NCBI GenBank assembly: GCA_016721085.1
Contig: JADKJI010000009.1
Coordinates: forward strand, 62,001 to 126,000
From: Chitinophagaceae bacterium
GTDB taxonomy: Bacteria; Bacteroidota; Bacteroidia; Chitinophagales; Chitinophagaceae
DNA length: 64,000 nt
Direction of reading: 5' to 3'
In this document: piece after piece, positions 18,842 through 27,198 of the stretch
Position numbering within the stretch: the first letter of the stretch is position 1
Layout: every line of letters begins with the position of its first letter
Notes under the pieces: model-generated
What the model was told of the DNA's origin: nothing
Database searches by the model: none
The model's input: the letters and a program-made list of their open reading frames with translations, nothing else
Program-made: the position numbers and the translations under genes

Positions 18842-19072
18842 GTTCGATAGGTTCAAGAGGTTTAAGAAGTTCCAGAGGGCTGGAGTTTGAGGTTTAAAGT
18901 TTAAGGTTAAAGTTTAAGGTTTAAGGGTTTAAGGTTCTTACATTCGATCATTCACTACGAATTTGAAAACCTTAAACCTTAAACTATTGAACCCTTATAC
19001 TCAGAACTTAAAACTCAGAACTTCCAACTTTTGACTTTTCACTTTTGACTTTTTAATTTTTCTATCCATTTT
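18842..19072. repeat. Family-B word-built inverted repeat
   Basis: Starts immediately after the glgB stop. Iterated words GTTTAAGG, AAAGTTTAAGG and GGTTCAAGAGG (18845-18935) pair with CCTTAAACC and GAACTT words (18968-19030). The core at 18933-18971 matches the core at 26564-26604 in the same orientation with several substitutions. The last 40 bases before the TPR gene are AT-rich and may hold its promoter, although I see no clear TAnnTTTG. Confidence 0.8.
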
Positions 19073-20107
19073 ATGAAAAAAACCATCTTTCTCTCAATAG
19101 CTTTTATTTTCTTTTTCTTTAATCTATTCGCTCAATCATCCGATAGCGCTTCTGTATATTTTGAGAAGGGTATGGTGGAGAAAAATGCACGCCGGTACAG
19201 GGAAGCAGAAAAGCATTTCAGGAAATCAATTGAATTTAATGGATCGAATTTGGAAAGCCAATTGCAGTTGGCTAATGCCCTTATGGAGCAGCGTCGCTAT
19301 GTTGAAGCCAGAGATATCTATTTGAAAGCTGAGGCTATCGATGCTTCTAATCCTATTGTCATTGAAAACCTGATGACACTTTCTTACAACACAAGAAAAT
19401 GGGAAGATGCCATAAAGTATGCTAAAAAGTGGCAACAGATTCAACCCGGGAAAGGGTCTTATTTTATGATTGCACAGGCTTATTATGAAATGGAAAATTA
19501 TGGAGAAGCCGTAAAGTTCTGTGAAGCCGCTTATAAAGAGGATCCCAAAAATCCCAAAGTAACTTATATAGCAGCCCGTGCTTTTATGGATATGAATAAT
19601 TACAAAAAAGCGGCAGGTTGCTTCGAACAGGCGCTGGCTTTAGATTCATCCAATGCAACATGGATGTATGAAGCTGGACTTGCATGGTATGCTGTTCCAG
19701 ATGATAAGAAGTCGTTGTACTGGATAGAAAAAGCCGGACAAAAGGGTTATAAGAAGACCAACGACTATATGGAGAACCTGGCTAGCGCTTGTATAAATAC
19801 CGGCAATTTTGAAAAGGGTATAGGTATCATGGAAGAGCTGTTGAAAAACAAACCTCAGGATACTGAACTACTTTATAGCATAGCAGAATCTTATTATAAG
19901 ATCAAGAAATACCAGGAAGCCATTGATTACTGGGATAAAATTCTAGCCATAGATAAGAAAAATGCAAACGCCCTCTATATGATCGGTATGTCCTACCAGA
20001 AAAAAGGTGACACCGCTAAAGGCACCCAACTCTGCGATAAAGCCATTGAAATGGATCCTTCGCTGAAGAAGTTGAAGGAGGAGAGGAAGTTGCCGGGGGG
20101 GCTCTAG
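19073..20107 (+). CDS. Secreted tetratricopeptide-repeat protein
   Basis: A 344-residue protein with a signal peptide (about 1-21, hydrophobic and Phe-rich, ending LFAQ) followed by roughly eight TPR-like helical repeats. Examples are KNARRYREAEKHFRKSIEFN, NNYKKAAGCFEQALALDSSN and KKYQEAIDYWDKILAIDKKN. TPR arrays mediate protein contacts in the periplasm or at the outer membrane; no enzymatic domain is visible and the partner is unknown. The last residues (LPGGL) and the stop run directly into a family-C repeat. It is convergent with argS. Confidence 0.88.
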   Translation: MKKTIFLSIAFIFFFFNLFAQSSDSASVYFEKGMVEKNARRYREAEKHFRKSIEFNGSNLESQLQLANALMEQRRYVEARDIYLKAEAIDASNPIVIENLMTLSYNTRKWEDAIKYAKKWQQIQPGKGSYFMIAQAYYEMENYGEAVKFCEAAYKEDPKNPKVTYIAARAFMDMNNYKKAAGCFEQALALDSSNATWMYEAGLAWYAVPDDKKSLYWIEKAGQKGYKKTNDYMENLASACINTGNFEKGIGIMEELLKNKPQDTELLYSIAESYYKIKKYQEAIDYWDKILAIDKKNANALYMIGMSYQKKGDTAKGTQLCDKAIEMDPSLKKLKEERKLPGGL

Positions 20108-20325
20108 GAAGTTCAAGAGGTTCGATAGGTTCAATAAGTTCCAGAGGACTGACTAATGGTTGCAACCTAAATTTTATACTTTTTTAACCGCAGAGGCGCA
20201 GAGACGCAAGGACATTCCTCCGCGTCTCTGCGCCTCTGCGGTTAAAAATTTTCACAGCTTATGAAGCTAACTATTAGTCAGTCCTCTGGAACTTATTGAA
20301 CCTATCGAACCTCTTGAACATTTTA
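20108..20325. repeat. Family-C nested palindrome between convergent genes
   Basis: Two nested inverted repeats. The outer arms are perfect over 47 bases (20111-20157 with 20273-20319) and are built from GTTCAAGAGG / TTCGATAGG / GTTCCAGAGG words. The inner arms pair over 29 bases (20184-20212 with 20217-20245) and contain AACCGCAGAGGCGCAGAGACGC. The element lies exactly between the TPR stop and the argS stop. A related element is at 22886-23096. No gene is present. Confidence 0.9.
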
Positions 20326-22099
20326 TTACATTCTCTCCGGCACCTCAATCCCCAACAACCCCATCCCCGACGCAATCACATTCGAGGTAAATTCGCATAA
20401 TTGTAAACGTAATTCTTTCTTTTCAGGAGTTTCTGCTGTCAGTACACGGCATTCTGTAACAAATGAATTGAAAGTCTGTGCCAGTTTGAATACATAGTTT
20501 GCGATTACTGATGGATTCATTTCTTTGCAGGCTTCTGTAACTACCGAGCCATATTTTTCCAATTCAATGATTAAGGTTTTTTCCATTGGAACAAGAGCCC
20601 CTTGAACTGCTGTATGTGTAGGTTGTTCCTTACGGAGAATGGAGCGACCACGTGCATAACTGAATTGTACAAATGGCCCGGTGAAACCATGGAAATCCAC
20701 CGATTCTTCCGGATTGAAAACCATTTTCTTTTTTGGGTCAACACGCAACAAGAAAAACTTCAATGCACCCATACCAATTGTATGGTATAGCTTTTGTAAA
20801 TCTTCTGGTTTGAAATCCTTCACCTTGCCTAATTCTTCAGTATGTTTTGCTGAGATAGCTTCCATTTCATCAACAATATCATCTGCATCCACTACAGTAC
20901 CTTCTCTTGTTTTCATACGGCCAGTGGGCAATTCCACCATACCATAACTGAGATGATAGATGCCATCTGCAGCAGGTAATCCCAATTTCTGGCAGATCAG
21001 TTTCAATACCTTGAAATGATAGTTCTGTTCATCACCTACAACATAAATGCTCAGGTCATTATGAAATTCCTGGTGTTTGAGGTCGGCCAATCCAATGTCT
21101 TGTGTCATATAAACAGCCGTGCCATCCCGTCTGCGTACTATCTTCTTATCTAATCCATCGGCAGTAAGATCGATCCATACACTGCTATCTTCTTCCTGAT
21201 AGAAAACGCCTTTTTCAAGGCCCTTCTCCACCATTTCTTTTCCAAGAATATAAGTTTCACTTTCGTAGTAGGTCTTGTCAAAATCGCTTCCTATTCTTTT
21301 ATAGGTTGTCTCAAAGCCATTATATACCCAGCTGTTCATGGTTTTCCAGAGACTGATCACTTCCGGCTTTCCAGCTTCCCAATCCACCAGCATCTGTTGG
21401 GCGGCTTTCATAATAGGTGCTTGCTTTTCAGCTTCTTCTTTGGTCAGTCCATTCTGAACAGCTTCTTCCACTTGTTTTCTTGAGCTCATGCCCGAATTGT
21501 ACATAATAATCGCCAACCAGATGGTCGCCTTTTATACCTGTGCTTTCAGGTGTGGCTCCATTGGCAAATAGCTGCCAGGCAATCATGCTTTTGCAGATAT
21601 GGATACCTCGGTCGTTCAGAATGGCAGATTTCACCACCTCATATCCATTTTGCTTATAGATTTCGGCAATACTCCAGCCCAGGAAATTATTCCGGAGGTG
21701 TCCCAAGTGCAAAGGCTTATTAGTATTTGGAGAAGAGTACTCTACCATCACCTTCTGGTTTTTGGGAGCTTGTTTTCCAAATTTGGCATCCTGATGATTG
21801 GTGAAAAGGAAATTAGACCAATAAGAATCTGCAATTGTTAGGTTTAGGAAGCCTTTTATGATATTGAAACCGGTGAAAAGTTCCCCTTTTTGTTGTGTAA
21901 GGGCTTGTCCCAGCTCATTTCCAAGAACCTCTGGCGACTTTTTGAGACTTTTTACAAAAGAGAACAGCACTACGGTATAATCACCCTCGAATTCAGGCTT
22001 TGTCTCCGTAACCAGGATATCCTGGTGTTTTGTTTCCGCTCCATAAAGGGCGGCTAATGCTTCACTTACTGCTTGCTGAATTACCGGTACTATTCCCAT
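20326..22099 (-). CDS. argS: Arginyl-tRNA synthetase, split by one frameshift
   Basis: Two overlapping open frames (22099 down to about 21470, then to 20326) together make one ArgS of about 590 residues, the normal length. The first part holds VEYSSPNTNKPLHLGHLRNN, the ArgRS HIGH-type signature. The second holds the LPTGRMKTREG region in place of KMSKS and the C-terminal anticodon-binding helical domain. The shift sits in a homopolymer (TTTT at 21475-21478 on the plus strand): removing one base joins ELKK directly to QVEEAVQNG. As ArgS is essential and no second copy is seen here, I think this is a base-calling error rather than a dead gene or programmed frameshift. Confidence 0.93.
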
Positions 22100-22387
22100 A
22101 TCCTTCGTTTAGAACCGCAAAAATAATATAATGTAGTGAGAGGGGGATAAAATCAGAAAGCTGCTCTTTTCAGAACAGCTTTCTGTACAGTTTGGCTTAG
22201 GGAATAACGAATCCTAATATCAGTCTATTTTTTGAATTGGAATCAATTGCTGATTTTTCTTGACCCATATCAAATGTGATATATGGGTTAAGGATTTCAT
22301 CAAACTGGTATTTTCAGGCCTATACCTGTTGATGTTAAGGGACTTACTTGCCACAATTATAATATCTTTGCCACGTTTTTTACAGTT
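22100..22387. promoter_or_regulatory. Divergent intergenic region with hairpins and a GtrA promoter
   Basis: Between the argS start and the GtrA gene. A stable 10-bp hairpin (CAGAAAGCTG / CAGCTTTCTG, 22154-22163 with 22176-22185) is followed by a second dyad, ACCCATAT / ATATGGGT (about 22264-22289). A good -7 element TATCTTTG lies at 22363-22370, 17 bases before the GtrA ATG, with no convincing -33 TTG at standard spacing. The role of the hairpins is unknown; they could be leftover terminators or operators. Confidence 0.5.
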
Positions 22388-22882
22388 ATGCGAAACCTCA
22401 TCATATCGGTTATTGATTTCTTTTATCCTCCATTCAGGAAGCTTATGCCTTTGCAGACCTTCCGTTATGCAGCATGTGGTGGATCCAATACGGTATTGGG
22501 TTTAGTGATCTATTCACTCGCATTTAAATATATTCTTCACGAACAGGATCTTGATCTGGGATTTTATGCATTCAAGCCGCACATAGCCGCCCTCTTCATA
22601 TCCTTTTCCATCAATTTCCCACTTGGATTCATACTGATGAAGTTTGTTGTTTTTTCCGAATCCAATATCAAAGGCAGAGTACAATTATTCCGTTACTTCA
22701 TCTTCTTCGTTTTCTGTCTTTTTCTCAACTATGTCTTACTAAAACTCCTCGTTGAAATAATGGGCTGGTATGCCATCGTTGCCCAGATTATCACCACCGT
22801 TATAGTTGTCATTGTCAGCTATCTTACTCAAAAGCATTTTACGTTTAAGGTGGAGAAGAAGGATGAGGATTTCCCATTCTAG
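22388..22882 (+). CDS. GtrA family membrane protein
   Basis: A 164-residue GtrA-like protein with four hydrophobic segments (about residues 30-50, 62-85, 100-122 and 125-145). Family features visible are FRYAACGGSNTVLGLVIYSL at the first helix and the terminal SYLTQKHFTFK, a close match to the usual ending of the family. GtrA proteins act in the inner membrane, often in translocation of lipid-linked sugars for surface polysaccharide modification. No partner glycosyltransferase is adjacent, so the sugar involved cannot be inferred. Confidence 0.9.
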   Translation: MRNLIISVIDFFYPPFRKLMPLQTFRYAACGGSNTVLGLVIYSLAFKYILHEQDLDLGFYAFKPHIAALFISFSINFPLGFILMKFVVFSESNIKGRVQLFRYFIFFVFCLFLNYVLLKLLVEIMGWYAIVAQIITTVIVVIVSYLTQKHFTFKVEKKDEDFPF

Positions 22883-23129
22883 AAAGTTCAAGAAGTTCCA
22901 TAGGTTAGAGAGGTTCCAAAGGGCCTGCTAATAATAAGTTTCATTTGCTAAATATTTTTTATTACCGCAGAGACGCGGAGACGCAGAGGATTCCTCTGCG
23001 TCTCCGCGTCTCTGCGGTTAAAAAATTTAAAGCAAATGAAACTTACTATTAGTCGACCCTATGGAACTTCTTGAACTTATGGAACCTCTTGAACTTTCTC
23101 CCTATCTTAGTTTCCCAAAACCAACTTAC
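22883..23129. repeat. Family-C nested palindrome
   Basis: Begins immediately after the GtrA stop. The outer arms (22886-22930 with 23055-23096) carry GTTCAAGAAG / GTTCCATAGG words. A middle pair, AAGTTTCATTTGCT with AGCAAATGAAACTT, and an inner perfect 27-bp stem (22964-22990 with 22992-23018, containing ACCGCAGAGACGCGGAGACG) are nested inside. The architecture is the same as at 20108-20325. The right outer arm is translated in frame with the next gene upstream of its signal peptide, which is why I reject the longer start of that gene. Confidence 0.9.
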
Positions 23130-24457
23130 ATGAGAAAGCTATTTTCTTTCCTTCCTCTATTTCTAATTTCTCTTATTTCTATCTCTCAAAAAAAAGCCCT
23201 GGTGGGCGGAACGCTCATTGATGGATATGGGGGTGAACCGTTGAAAAATTCTGTGATTCTTATTGAAGGGGAGAAGATTGTGAAAGTTGGACAAGTGGGT
23301 ACTCTTGCCATTCCAAAAGATGCTGAAGTTATTTCTACAGAAGGGATGACGGTGTTACCTGGACTATGGGATATGCATGTACATCTCATGATAAATGGTC
23401 ATTCTGATTATACTTATTGGGATAAGAAATATCCGCCACTTTTCCGTTCTGTTATTATGCCTTCTTCTGCAAAGCAACTGCTAATGGCAGGAGTAACAAG
23501 TGCGCGGGATTTAGGTGGGCCCCTCGAAGAAAGTATTGCAGTTAGAGATGCTATCAACCAGGGAAAGATGGATGGACCAACACTCTATGTTAGTGGCCCT
23601 TTCATTCAACATGCGCCATATCCTGGAACAGAGCAGTTCCGTTGGGGTGTAAACGGAGTAGCAGATGCAAGGGCGAAAGTGCAAAAACTGGCAAAAGCTG
23701 GTGTTGATTGTATCAAGTTAATTGATCAGGATCTGATGGAAATGGATGAAGTGATGGCAATTGTAGATGAAGCTCATAAGAATAAGCTTAAAGTGATAGC
23801 TCATTCACACCGACCAGAAGAAATTCGCCGCGGGTTAAAAGCCGGTGCTGATAACTTTGAACACACCGGCTTGGCAACAGCTCCGGAATATCCAGAAGAC
23901 ATTATGGATATGATCAGGGAAAGGACAGGAAACTCAAACAACAAATTATTCTGGACACCAACGGTTCAAGGACTCTGGAACTATGAATATGTTCGAAACA
24001 ACCAGGAGCATCTTGATGATCCTTCCTGGAAGCTGGGTTTGCCAGACAGTGTTGTTGCTGATATCAGGAAGTCAATTTTAAAACCTGCTGAACTTTCATA
24101 TAATGCCCTCACACCCTACAGGAAGCCTACTCTAAAAAAGAAGTTTTCACAGCTCAAGGAATCGGGTCTTATCCTGATGATCGGGACTGATTCTGGTATC
24201 CCGATGACCTTTCACAGCCAGAGTACCTGGAATGAATTGGATATTTGGGTAAGAGAAATGGGGTGGACCCGATGCTTGCCATCAGGGCAGCGACTTACTG
24301 GCCGGCTTTTTTTCAGGGCGTGGACGACAAATTTGGCACTGTCAGTGAGGGAAAGTATGCCGATATTATAGCAGTCAGGGGTGATGTGCTTCGATACATA
24401 AATCTGTTGCAACGTGTTGATATTGTGGTGAAAAAGGGTAAAAAGGTAAAAGGATAG
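23130..24457 (+). CDS. Secreted amidohydrolase, one frameshift near the C-terminus
   Basis: A metal-dependent amidohydrolase (imidazolonepropionase/prolidase-like group) of about 442 residues. It has a signal peptide (MRKLFSFLPLFLISLISISQ) and metal ligands in GLWDMHVHLM, KVIAHSHRPEE and MIGTDSGIPM. The start at ATG 23130 is chosen because the longer frame from 23061 only translates repeat sequence. At 24260-24263 a GGGG run is one base short. Restoring it joins WVREMG to VDPMLAIRAATYWPAFF and the usual ending GKYADIIAVRGD...VVKKGKKVKG. The substrate is unknown; peptide-like or cyclic amide compounds are typical. Confidence 0.85.
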
Positions 24458-24459
24458 CT

Positions 24460-24490
24460 GGCAGTTGTAATAATAATGACTGCCATTTTT
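24460..24490 (+). terminator. Intrinsic terminator after the amidohydrolase
   Basis: A GGCAGT / ACTGCC stem (24460-24465 with 24479-24484) with an AT-rich loop is followed by ATTTTTG. It stands three bases after the amidohydrolase stop and about 65 bases before dnaK. Confidence 0.7.
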
Positions 24491-24553
24491 GCACGAAACG
24501 GGCAGACGGCATAAGGATTGATAATCACCAGTGAACATTAAATTCAACAAATC

Positions 24554-26470
24554 ATGGGAAAGATAATTGGAATAGACCTTGGAACTACTAACAGTTGCGT
24601 TAGCGTAATGGAAGGAAATGAACCGGTGGTTATCGCAAATGACGAAGGACGTCGTACCACGCCTTCTGTAGTGGCTTTTTTGAAAAATGGAGAGCGTAAA
24701 GTGGGAGATCCTGCCAAACGTCAGGCCATTACTAATCCTATTAATACGATCATGAGCGTAAAACGTTTCATGGGACGTCAGTATAATGAAGTAGCTGAAG
24801 AAATCAGCCATTGGAGCTATAAAGTTGCCAAAGGTGACAATAATACTTGCCGAATTGATATCGACGGTCGTTTATATACCCCACAGGAAATCAGTGCTAT
24901 GATTCTTCAGAAAATGAAGAAGACTGCTGAAGATTACCTGGGACAGGAAGTGACAGAAGCGGTTATTACCGTTCCTGCCTATTTTAACGACGCACAGCGT
25001 CAGGCTACAAAAGAAGCTGGTGAAATAGCTGGTCTGGTAGTTCGCCGTATTGTAAACGAACCTACCGCAGCAGCATTGGCATATGGACTTGATAAAGGTC
25101 GCCATGACCAGAAGATCGCCGTATTCGACCTTGGTGGTGGTACATTCGATATTTCCGTTTTGGAATTAGGTGATGGTGTATTTGAAGTGAAAAGCACCAA
25201 TGGTGATACTCACCTTGGTGGTGATGACTTCGATAAAGTGATCATGGACTGGTTAGCAGAAGAGTTCCGTAAGGAAGAAAATATAGATCTCCGTAAAGAT
25301 CCTATGGCTTTACAGCGTTTGAAAGAAGCTGCTGAAAAAGCGAAGATCGAATTGAGTTCTTCATCTGAAACAGAAATCAACCTTCCTTATATCACAGCGG
25401 TTGATGGTGTACCTAAGCACCTTGTTAAAAAGCTTACCCGCGCAAAATTTGAGCAGGTAGCTGATAACCTTTTTGCCCGTTGCCTTAAACCATGTGAGCA
25501 AGCGTTGAAAGATGCAGGAATGAATGCCTCTGAAATTGATGAAGTGATATTGGTAGGAGGTAGTACCCGTATACCTAAAGTTCAGGAGATAGTAGAGAAA
25601 TTCTTTGGTAAGAAGCCAAACAGAAGTGTGAATCCTGATGAGGTTGTAGCCGTAGGTGCTGCTATTCAGGGTGCAGTTTTAACTGGAGAAGTGAAAGATG
25701 TGCTTTTGCTCGACGTAACTCCTTTATCATTGGGTATTGAAACAATGGGTGGTGTTATGACTCGTTTGATCGATAGCAACACAACTATCCCAACCAAGAA
25801 ATCTGAAGTGTTCTCTACAGCCAGCGATAACCAACCTGGTGTACAAATACATGTATTGCAAGGTGAGCGCCCAATGGCCAACCAGAACAAGAGTCTTGGT
25901 ATGTTCAATCTGGATGGTATTCCACCAGCTCCACGTGGTGTTCCTCAAGTAGAAGTAATATTCGATATCGATGCCAATGGCATATTGCATGTAACTGCGA
26001 AGGATAAGGGCACAGGAAAAGAGCAGAAGATCCGTATTGAAGCTGGTAGCGGTCTCAATAAGGATGAAGTTGAAAAGATGAAAGCTGAAGCACGTGCTAA
26101 TGAAGCAAGTGATAAGTTGGCCCGTGAAAAGGTTGATAAAGTAAACCAGGCCGATAGCCTCATCTTCCAAACTGAAAAGCAGTTGAAAGAGTATGGTGAA
26201 AAAATTCCTGCAGATAAAAAAGCTCCAATCGAAACAGCTTTGACAAAACTGAAGGAAGCTCACAAGATGCAGGATGTTGCTGCTATTGATGGTGCAATGA
26301 CTGAAATGAACACTGCCTGGACAGCAGCCAGTGAAGAATTATATAAAGCTACGCAAGAAGCAGGTGCTCAACAACCAGGTGCTGATGCAAACGCTAATAC
26401 AAACGGTAGTCAAACTACCGGTGGTGGACATGAGAATGTTACTGATGCGGAGTTTGAGGAGGTGAAGTAA
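24554..26470 (+). CDS. dnaK: Chaperone DnaK (Hsp70)
   Basis: A 638-residue Hsp70 chaperone that binds unfolded polypeptides in an ATP-controlled cycle with DnaJ and GrpE. The nucleotide-binding domain starts GIDLGTTNSCVSVMEG and includes AVFDLGGGTFDISVLE and VGGSTRIPKVQ. The linker (DVLLLDVTPLSLGIET) and substrate-binding domain follow. The C-terminus ends in Gly/Asn/Ala-rich sequence and DAEFEEVK, close to the usual EEVD-like tail. It is a single gene here without dnaJ or grpE. No HrcA CIRCE element was recognised upstream. Confidence 0.98.
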   Translation: MGKIIGIDLGTTNSCVSVMEGNEPVVIANDEGRRTTPSVVAFLKNGERKVGDPAKRQAITNPINTIMSVKRFMGRQYNEVAEEISHWSYKVAKGDNNTCRIDIDGRLYTPQEISAMILQKMKKTAEDYLGQEVTEAVITVPAYFNDAQRQATKEAGEIAGLVVRRIVNEPTAAALAYGLDKGRHDQKIAVFDLGGGTFDISVLELGDGVFEVKSTNGDTHLGGDDFDKVIMDWLAEEFRKEENIDLRKDPMALQRLKEAAEKAKIELSSSSETEINLPYITAVDGVPKHLVKKLTRAKFEQVADNLFARCLKPCEQALKDAGMNASEIDEVILVGGSTRIPKVQEIVEKFFGKKPNRSVNPDEVVAVGAAIQGAVLTGEVKDVLLLDVTPLSLGIETMGGVMTRLIDSNTTIPTKKSEVFSTASDNQPGVQIHVLQGERPMANQNKSLGMFNLDGIPPAPRGVPQVEVIFDIDANGILHVTAKDKGTGKEQKIRIEAGSGLNKDEVEKMKAEARANEASDKLAREKVDKVNQADSLIFQTEKQLKEYGEKIPADKKAPIETALTKLKEAHKMQDVAAIDGAMTEMNTAWTAASEELYKATQEAGAQQPGADANANTNGSQTTGGGHENVTDAEFEEVK

Positions 26471-26700
26471 GAGGGGAGTTGAAAGTTGAAAGTAGTAAGT
26501 TCTAAGTTCTAAGTTCTAAGTTTAAGGGTTCAAGGTTTAAGGGTTTAAAGTTTAAGAGTTTAAGGTTCTTCCATTCGATTTTTCATTTCGAATTTCGAAC
26601 AACCTTAAACTCTTAAACCTTAAACTCTTAAACCTTGAGCCCTTAAACATTTTATCTTAAACCTTTAAACATTAAACACTTACCCCCTTTAACATTTCCT
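26471..26700. repeat. Family-B word-built inverted repeat after dnaK
   Basis: Immediately after the dnaK stop there are three copies of AAGTTCT and then iterated GTTTAAGGG / GTTTAAAG words. The conserved 41-base core lies at 26564-26604 and is followed by the inverse words CCTTAAACTCTTAAA. The core is nearly identical to the reverse complement of the core at 12994-13034. Arm length differs between copies, which suggests word gain and loss. No gene is visible. Confidence 0.85.
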
Positions 26701-26714
26701 TTATTGCACAATAC

Positions 26715-26745
26715 TTGCTTTAACGGCACGTTTATTATATCTTTG
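26715..26745 (+). promoter_or_regulatory. Bacteroidota-type promoter for the 67-residue gene
   Basis: TTG at 26715-26717 and TATCTTTG (TAnnTTTG) at 26738-26745, spaced by 20 bases, fit the Bacteroidota housekeeping promoter. Transcription would start about 130 bases before the ATG at 26882, giving a long leader. The leader has short dyads (CTGGCCAG; AGGT..ACCT around TATAAT) and no repeat words. Confidence 0.7.
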
Positions 26746-26881
26746 TGCCATCAATTTAAGCAGCGTATAAGTATATATACTACTACAAGTTCTGGCCAGC
26801 CATATACCGCTAACGATTCCCAGGTTATAATACCTCTGCTCGCTTAACTGAAATTTGTTGTAAAATTAAAATTGGATTATT

Positions 26882-27085
26882 ATGAAAAGTGATGTCATGC
26901 CATCTCGTGTGCAGATGGATGCAGCAGCTCTTAGAGAACTGCTCAATCAAGTAAATGAAACAGTAGCTACGGATTATGAAGTGGAAGCTACAGAAGCGAA
27001 AACCTTTACCGCCGCAGACTTATGGAGAATTCAGCGCAACCGGAAAATAGCTAATGGCTATATCGGTCGCAGAACTTCTTTCTAA
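26882..27085 (+). CDS. Small conserved-looking protein of unknown function
   Basis: A 67-residue, soluble, charged protein with no signal peptide. Two likely helices (about residues 11-30, AAALRELLNQVNETVATDY, and 44-58, AADLWRIQRNRKIANGY) are joined by an acidic linker, with a basic C-terminus (GYIGRRTSF). I do not recognise a family. I accept it as real because it has its own promoter, a plausible AT-rich ribosome-binding region and a good terminator directly after it. Its strong regulatory frame suggests steady expression. A structural or regulatory role is possible but not shown. Confidence 0.7.
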   Translation: MKSDVMPSRVQMDAAALRELLNQVNETVATDYEVEATEAKTFTAADLWRIQRNRKIANGYIGRRTSF

Positions 27086-27120
27086 TTATAAGAGACTTTC
27101 TGTTTACTATGATTTAATTA

Positions 27121-27153
27121 AAAGGCACCGGATGCTTTCCAGTGCCTTTTTTT
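27121..27153. terminator. Intrinsic terminator, possibly bidirectional
   Basis: An 8-bp stem AAAGGCAC / GTGCCTTT (27121-27128 with 27142-27149), with A residues on the left and a T run on the right, lies between the 67-residue gene and the convergent aspartate kinase. It could end transcripts from both sides. Confidence 0.85.
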
Positions 27154-27198
27154 CTTTTATACCCGGTAATGGGAAACTGATATAATTCTAATGGTAAC

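Noticed and set aside
20184..20245. tRNA or rRNA fragment
   Set aside because: The GC-rich stem is a simple palindrome without cloverleaf arms, anticodon or CCA end.
20326..22099. Programmed frameshift in argS
   Set aside because: The slip is in an ordinary A run with no slippery heptamer plus stimulator that I recognise, and similar slips occur in many unrelated genes here, so sequence error is simpler.
23061..23129. N-terminal extension of the amidohydrolase (start at 23061)
   Set aside because: The extra 23 residues are translated repeat arm and would precede the signal peptide that starts at 23130.
24212..24811. 199-codon frame antisense to the amidohydrolase end and dnaK start
   Set aside because: Both strands cannot carry a well conserved gene here; the plus-strand proteins are clear, and the antisense peptide has no domain.
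25727..26263. 178-codon frame antisense to dnaK
   Set aside because: Shadow of dnaK codon bias; composition typical of antisense frames.
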